53,650 nt of DNA from Kroppenstedtia sanguinis (GTDB lineage: Bacteria; Bacillota; Bacilli; Thermoactinomycetales; DSM-45169), in assembly GCF_050433445.1 (NCBI RefSeq), contig NZ_JBNPXF010000025.1, positions 1 to 53,650 on the forward strand, given 5' to 3'. A program made the translations under genes and the position numbers. Shown here in pieces: positions 51,079 through 53,650 of this stretch. Within the stretch, counting starts at the first letter, position 1. Every line of letters starts with the position of its first letter. Under the pieces are notes generated by a model. That model was given only the letters and a program-made list of their open reading frames with translations. It ran no database searches and was not told where the DNA came from.

Positions 51079-51249
51079 GTTCAAAGCCAGGGATGTTGAT
51101 TAAACATCAAGTGGATGATGGAACATTGCCCCATCGCAAAAACATTGCTTGAGGGGACGGGAATAGCGGGACGGCTACGATCTCTTGCCCCACCAGCCGA
51201 CCTGATTTCCTTCCTAGAATATGGCCAATCAACACGCCTGGTTCAAAGC
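51079..51249 (-). mobile_element. Internally deleted type-A element at the arginase stop codon
   Basis: The element spans 51088-51240 (153 bp): CAGGGATGTTGATTAAAC to GGCCAATCAACACGCCTG, minus orientation, core and part of the backbone missing. The perfect repeat GTTCAAAGC lies at 51079-51087 and 51241-51249. The right repeat contains the arginase stop codon. Confidence 0.92.
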
Positions 51250-52145
51250 ACCTTTTCACCGAATACGGAACCGATCAGCGCTACAGCAGCTTGGGCCGTC
51301 CGATTGCCATGATCCAGAATCGGGTTGACTTCCACAAATTCAGCAGAGGTGAGACGATGGGAAGCTGCCAACATCTCCATCGCCAAATGCCCCTCTCGAT
51401 AGGTGATTCCACCAACCACCGGCGTTCCCACACCGGGAGCATCATGGGGATCCAGGCCATCCAAGTCGAGGCTCAGATGAACGCCGTCAGTCCCATCGGT
51501 CACGATGCGCAGAGTTTCTTCCATCACGGCTCCCATGCCCAAACGGTCGATGTCATGCATGGTAAAAACCTGGATCCCCTGTTGGCGAATCAACGTTCGT
51601 TCACCTTCATCGAGATCACGGGCTCCGATCACCACTACATTCTCCGGATGAACTTTGGGAGAAAAACCACTGATGTTCACAAGATCAGAGTGACCGATCC
51701 CTAAGCTGGCAGCAAGCGGCATCCCATGGATATTTCCCGAGGGACTGGTATCAGCGGTATTCAGATCCCCATGAGCGTCAAACCAAATGACTCCCAGCCG
51801 TTTGTAATGCTTGGCTACACCGGCAATCGTGCCAATCGCAATGCTGTGGTCTCCTCCCAACACTAAAGGGAACCGGCCCTTTTGAATCTCATGATCCAAG
51901 GTAACGGCCAATTCCTCAGATACTTGGGTAATTTCACGCAAATATTTCAATTTGGATGATCCCACTTTATATGATTCCGGGGTGGGAACTGCTAAATTGC
52001 CAGCGTCTTTTACATTGCACCCCAGTTCGGACAACTTTTCTTTTAAAGAAGCATATCGTATGGCACTGGGGCCCATGTCGACCCCCCGGCGGTCTGCCCC
52101 TAAATCCATGGGAACACCGACGATAGTGATGTCTTTGTTGTACAT
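51243..52145 (-). CDS. rocF: Arginase
   Basis: A 300-residue manganese enzyme hydrolysing arginine to ornithine and urea. Metal ligands are visible: His100 in GGDHS, Asp123, His125 and Asp127 in WFDAHGDLN, and the pair in SLDLDGLDP. The pattern SPSGNIHGMPLA is typical of arginase rather than agmatinase. The ATG has AAGGGGG upstream. It is the first protein-coding gene after the tRNA cluster. A short MITE has inserted at its stop codon without changing the protein. Confidence 0.93.
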   Translation of the reverse strand: MYNKDITIVGVPMDLGADRRGVDMGPSAIRYASLKEKLSELGCNVKDAGNLAVPTPESYKVGSSKLKYLREITQVSEELAVTLDHEIQKGRFPLVLGGDHSIAIGTIAGVAKHYKRLGVIWFDAHGDLNTADTSPSGNIHGMPLAASLGIGHSDLVNISGFSPKVHPENVVVIGARDLDEGERTLIRQQGIQVFTMHDIDRLGMGAVMEETLRIVTDGTDGVHLSLDLDGLDPHDAPGVGTPVVGGITYREGHLAMEMLAASHRLTSAEFVEVNPILDHGNRTAQAAVALIGSVFGEKVL

Positions 52146-52306
52146 GTGAAGAAACCCCCTTCTCTCAGCGGCTATTCTCCCTTTATCTCATCTTATCATA
52201 TCGAAATGGAGCAAGAAGCCTATTTTACAGTAAACTCCCCCTTTATACACTATTGTGTGAAAAGACGATTATATAGATGTAAAGATGAGTATAAGGAGGA
52301 TATAAC

Positions 52307-52387
52307 GTGATTTTTACTCCAGCCGGCGTTCCGTATAACTCTGTATTCCACCGATTTTTAGGGATTACAACAGCGGAAGGAATGTAA
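52307..52387 (+). CDS. Possible 26-residue peptide with strong ribosome site
   Basis: GTG at 52307 is preceded by AAGGAGG at a seven-base gap. The frame encodes a 26-residue peptide (MIFTPAGVPYNSVFHRFLGI...) and ends at TAA 52385-52387. A plausible promoter (TTTACA ... TACACT) lies 60-80 bp upstream. I do not recognise the product. The strong Shine-Dalgarno sequence is the only real support. It lies between arginase and the tRNA cluster on the opposite strand. Confidence 0.4.
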   Translation: MIFTPAGVPYNSVFHRFLGITTAEGM

Positions 52388-52444
52388 CCATCTTTTTTCA
52401 GATGCATCCTTATACACAAATACAAAAGCAAATTAAATGACAAA

Positions 52445-52475
52445 AACACCTGTCGATCTCGACAGGTGTTTTTTT
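52445..52475. terminator. Terminator of the tRNA cluster
   Basis: Stem ACACCTGTCGA / TCGACAGGTGT with A and T runs at both sides, directly after the last tRNA gene on the minus strand. Confidence 0.85.
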
Positions 52476-52549
52476 GGAGCGGAAGACGGGATTCGAACCC
52501 GCGACCCTCGCCTTGGCAAGGCGATGCTCTACCCCTGAGCCACTTCCGC
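52475..52549 (-). tRNA. tRNA-Gly(GCC)
   Basis: 75 nt with encoded CCA. Acceptor GCGGAAG/CTTCCGC, anticodon loop TTGCCAA, T arm GTTCGAAT. It is the last tRNA of the operon, next to the terminator. Confidence 0.95.
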
Positions 52550-52558
52550 ATATGTATA

Positions 52559-52634
52559 TGGTGGGTTGTGCAGGGATCGAACCTGCGACAGCCTGATTAA
52601 GAGTCAGGTGCTCTACCAACTGAGCTAACAACCC
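52559..52634 (-). tRNA. tRNA-Lys(CTT)
   Basis: 76 nt with encoded CCA. Acceptor GGGTTGT/ACAACCC, anticodon loop CTCTTAA (CTT). It reads AAG, while the neighbouring tRNA reads AAA. Confidence 0.93.
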
Positions 52635-52653
52635 ATCGTTTTTATATAAACTA

Positions 52654-52729
52654 TGGTGACCCATCCAGGATTCGAACCTGGGACACCCTGATTAAAAGTC
52701 AGGTGCTCTGCCGACTGAGCTAATGGGTC
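52654..52729 (-). tRNA. tRNA-Lys(TTT)
   Basis: 76 nt with encoded CCA. Acceptor GACCCAT/ATGGGTC, anticodon loop CTTTTAA. Confidence 0.95.
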
Positions 52730-52733
52730 ATAA

Positions 52734-52808
52734 TGGCTGGGGCGGTAGGGATCGAACCTACGCATCACGGAGTCAAAGTCCGTTGCCTTACCACTTGGCT
52801 ACGCCCCA
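52734..52808 (-). tRNA. tRNA-Gln(TTG)
   Basis: 75 nt with encoded CCA. Acceptor TGGGGCG/CGCCCCA, anticodon loop CTTTGAC. Confidence 0.95.
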
Positions 52809-52813
52809 TTAGA

Positions 52814-52898
52814 TGGTGGAGGGGGTAGGATTCGAACCTACGAAGGCAAAGCCGGCAGATTTACAGTCTGCTGCGTTTGGCCACTTCGCTACCCCTCC
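52814..52898 (-). tRNA. tRNA-Tyr(GTA)
   Basis: 85 nt with encoded CCA and a long variable arm. Acceptor GGAGGGG/CCCCTCC, anticodon loop CTGTAAA. Confidence 0.95.
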
Positions 52899-52906
52899 GT
52901 GAAGAG

Positions 52907-52982
52907 TGGTGGACGGTGCAGGGCTCGAACCTGCGACCCCCTGCTTGTAAGGCAGGTGCTCTCCCAACTGAGCTAACCGTCC
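52907..52982 (-). tRNA. tRNA-Val(TAC)
   Basis: 76 nt with encoded CCA. Acceptor GGACGGT/ACCGTCC, anticodon loop CTTACAA. Confidence 0.95.
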
Positions 52983-53071
52983 ACATTTGACGGAAAATGC
53001 GAGGTGGGAAGTGAGAGACGGAAATGAAGGAAGCTTTTCCACAGCTCACATCCCACAACTCACATTCAGCA

Positions 53072-53147
53072 TGGTGACCCGTAGGGGATTCGAACCCCTG
53101 TATGCCAGCGTGAAAGGCTGGTGTGTTAACCGCTTCACCAACGGGCC
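53072..53147 (-). tRNA. tRNA-Glu(TTC)
   Basis: 76 nt with encoded CCA. Acceptor GGCCCGT/ACGGGTC with one G-U pair, anticodon loop CTTTCAC. Confidence 0.94.
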
Positions 53148-53151
53148 GTAG

Positions 53152-53227
53152 TGGAGCTCCCAACCAGACTCGAACTGGTGACCTCTTCCTTACCATGGAA
53201 GCGCTCTACCAACTGAGCTATGGGAGC
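53152..53227 (-). tRNA. tRNA-Thr(GGT)
   Basis: 76 nt with encoded CCA. Acceptor GCTCCCA/TGGGAGC, anticodon loop ATGGTAA. Confidence 0.94.
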
Positions 53228-53229
53228 AT

Positions 53230-53304
53230 TGGCTCCTCAGGCAGGACTCGAACCTGCAACCTACCGGTTAACAGCCGGGCGCTCTACCATTGAGCTACTG
53301 AGGA
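53230..53304 (-). tRNA. tRNA-Asn(GTT)
   Basis: 75 nt with encoded CCA. Acceptor TCCTCAG/CTGAGGA, anticodon loop CTGTTAA. It is the first tRNA after the 23S gene. Confidence 0.94.
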
Positions 53305-53456
53305 TCATGAACAAGTCCATTTTTCACGGACAAATCTCATTATATAACGTTTCTCCCCAATTATCAAGAGAAATTTTCTTATGAAATTGTTTAGGATGGA
53401 TGTCACCCTGAAAACCGGATACAGACTACAGAGCCAAAGATTGCGAAGCAATTCAG

Positions 53457-53650
<194 letters not shown>

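Noticed and set aside
4164..51240. Type-A/B repeats as riboswitches or REP/BIME sequences
   Set aside because: Clean 9-bp target duplications and terminal inverted repeats show transposition; orientation relative to genes is not consistent.

Overview
The window looks like chromosomal DNA of a Gram-positive Bacillales-type bacterium. Support comes from the sigW-cdaA-cdaR-glmM...glmS order, a glmS ribozyme, a DUF2621 (YneK-like) protein, lipoprotein signals, and textbook PerR, PhoP and CzrA operator sequences. Moderate GC and the gene mix would fit a Thermoactinomycetaceae-like lineage, but that placement is inference and no species is claimed.

Layout. 0.3-16.8 kb: DUF2621 protein, a class A penicillin-binding protein with a low-complexity tail, an SDR dehydrogenase, an osmoprotectant/EgtU-type ABC pair, an HmoA-like monooxygenase, a small membrane protein, an NfeD-like protein, two MFS transporters with a wHTH regulator, a P1B-4 metal ATPase behind a perfect PerR box, a DUF423 protein and an acyl-CoA ligase. 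17.4-26.2 kb: two exported cell-surface hydrolases (C39-like; LysM-NlpC/P60), an orphan OppA-type lipoprotein, an MBL hydrolase plus TetR regulator, and an alkaline phosphatase behind a PHO-box-like sequence. 26.5-33.9 kb: a carbohydrate cluster (wHTH/beta-sandwich regulator, lipoprotein, two MalFG-type permeases, GH2 glycosidase, YesL-like protein) with a promoter and a strong dyad operator. 34.1-46.6 kb: glmS with its ribozyme, then an accessory block (DinB, methyltransferase, xylose-type ABC transporter divergent from a ROK repressor, czrA-czcD) separating glmS from glmM. 46.6-53.65 kb: glmM, cdaR, cdaA, sigW, arginase, nine tRNA genes and the 3' end of a 23S rRNA gene, all on the minus strand.

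The most striking feature is a dense family of short non-coding mobile elements. At least 13 copies of 150-400 bp share terminal inverted repeats (about CAGGCGTGTTGATTAGCC at one end, CAGGGCTGTTGATTAACC inverted at the other). Seven are flanked by perfect 9-bp target duplications and two more by 8/9 matches. Two internal backbones (A and B) share the ends, and a ~56-bp core cassette is present or absent in either backbone at the same kind of junction. Insertions have rewritten the C-terminus of the OppA-type protein, landed on the arginase stop codon, split the permease-glycosidase junction and entered the leader of the sugar operon. No transposase is present, so the elements look like MITEs driven in trans.

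Much of the window's regulation can be read directly: metal/peroxide control (PerR box, CzrA operator), phosphate control, sugar control (ROK operator; dyad upstream of the lipoprotein gene) and GlcN6P feedback through the glmS ribozyme.
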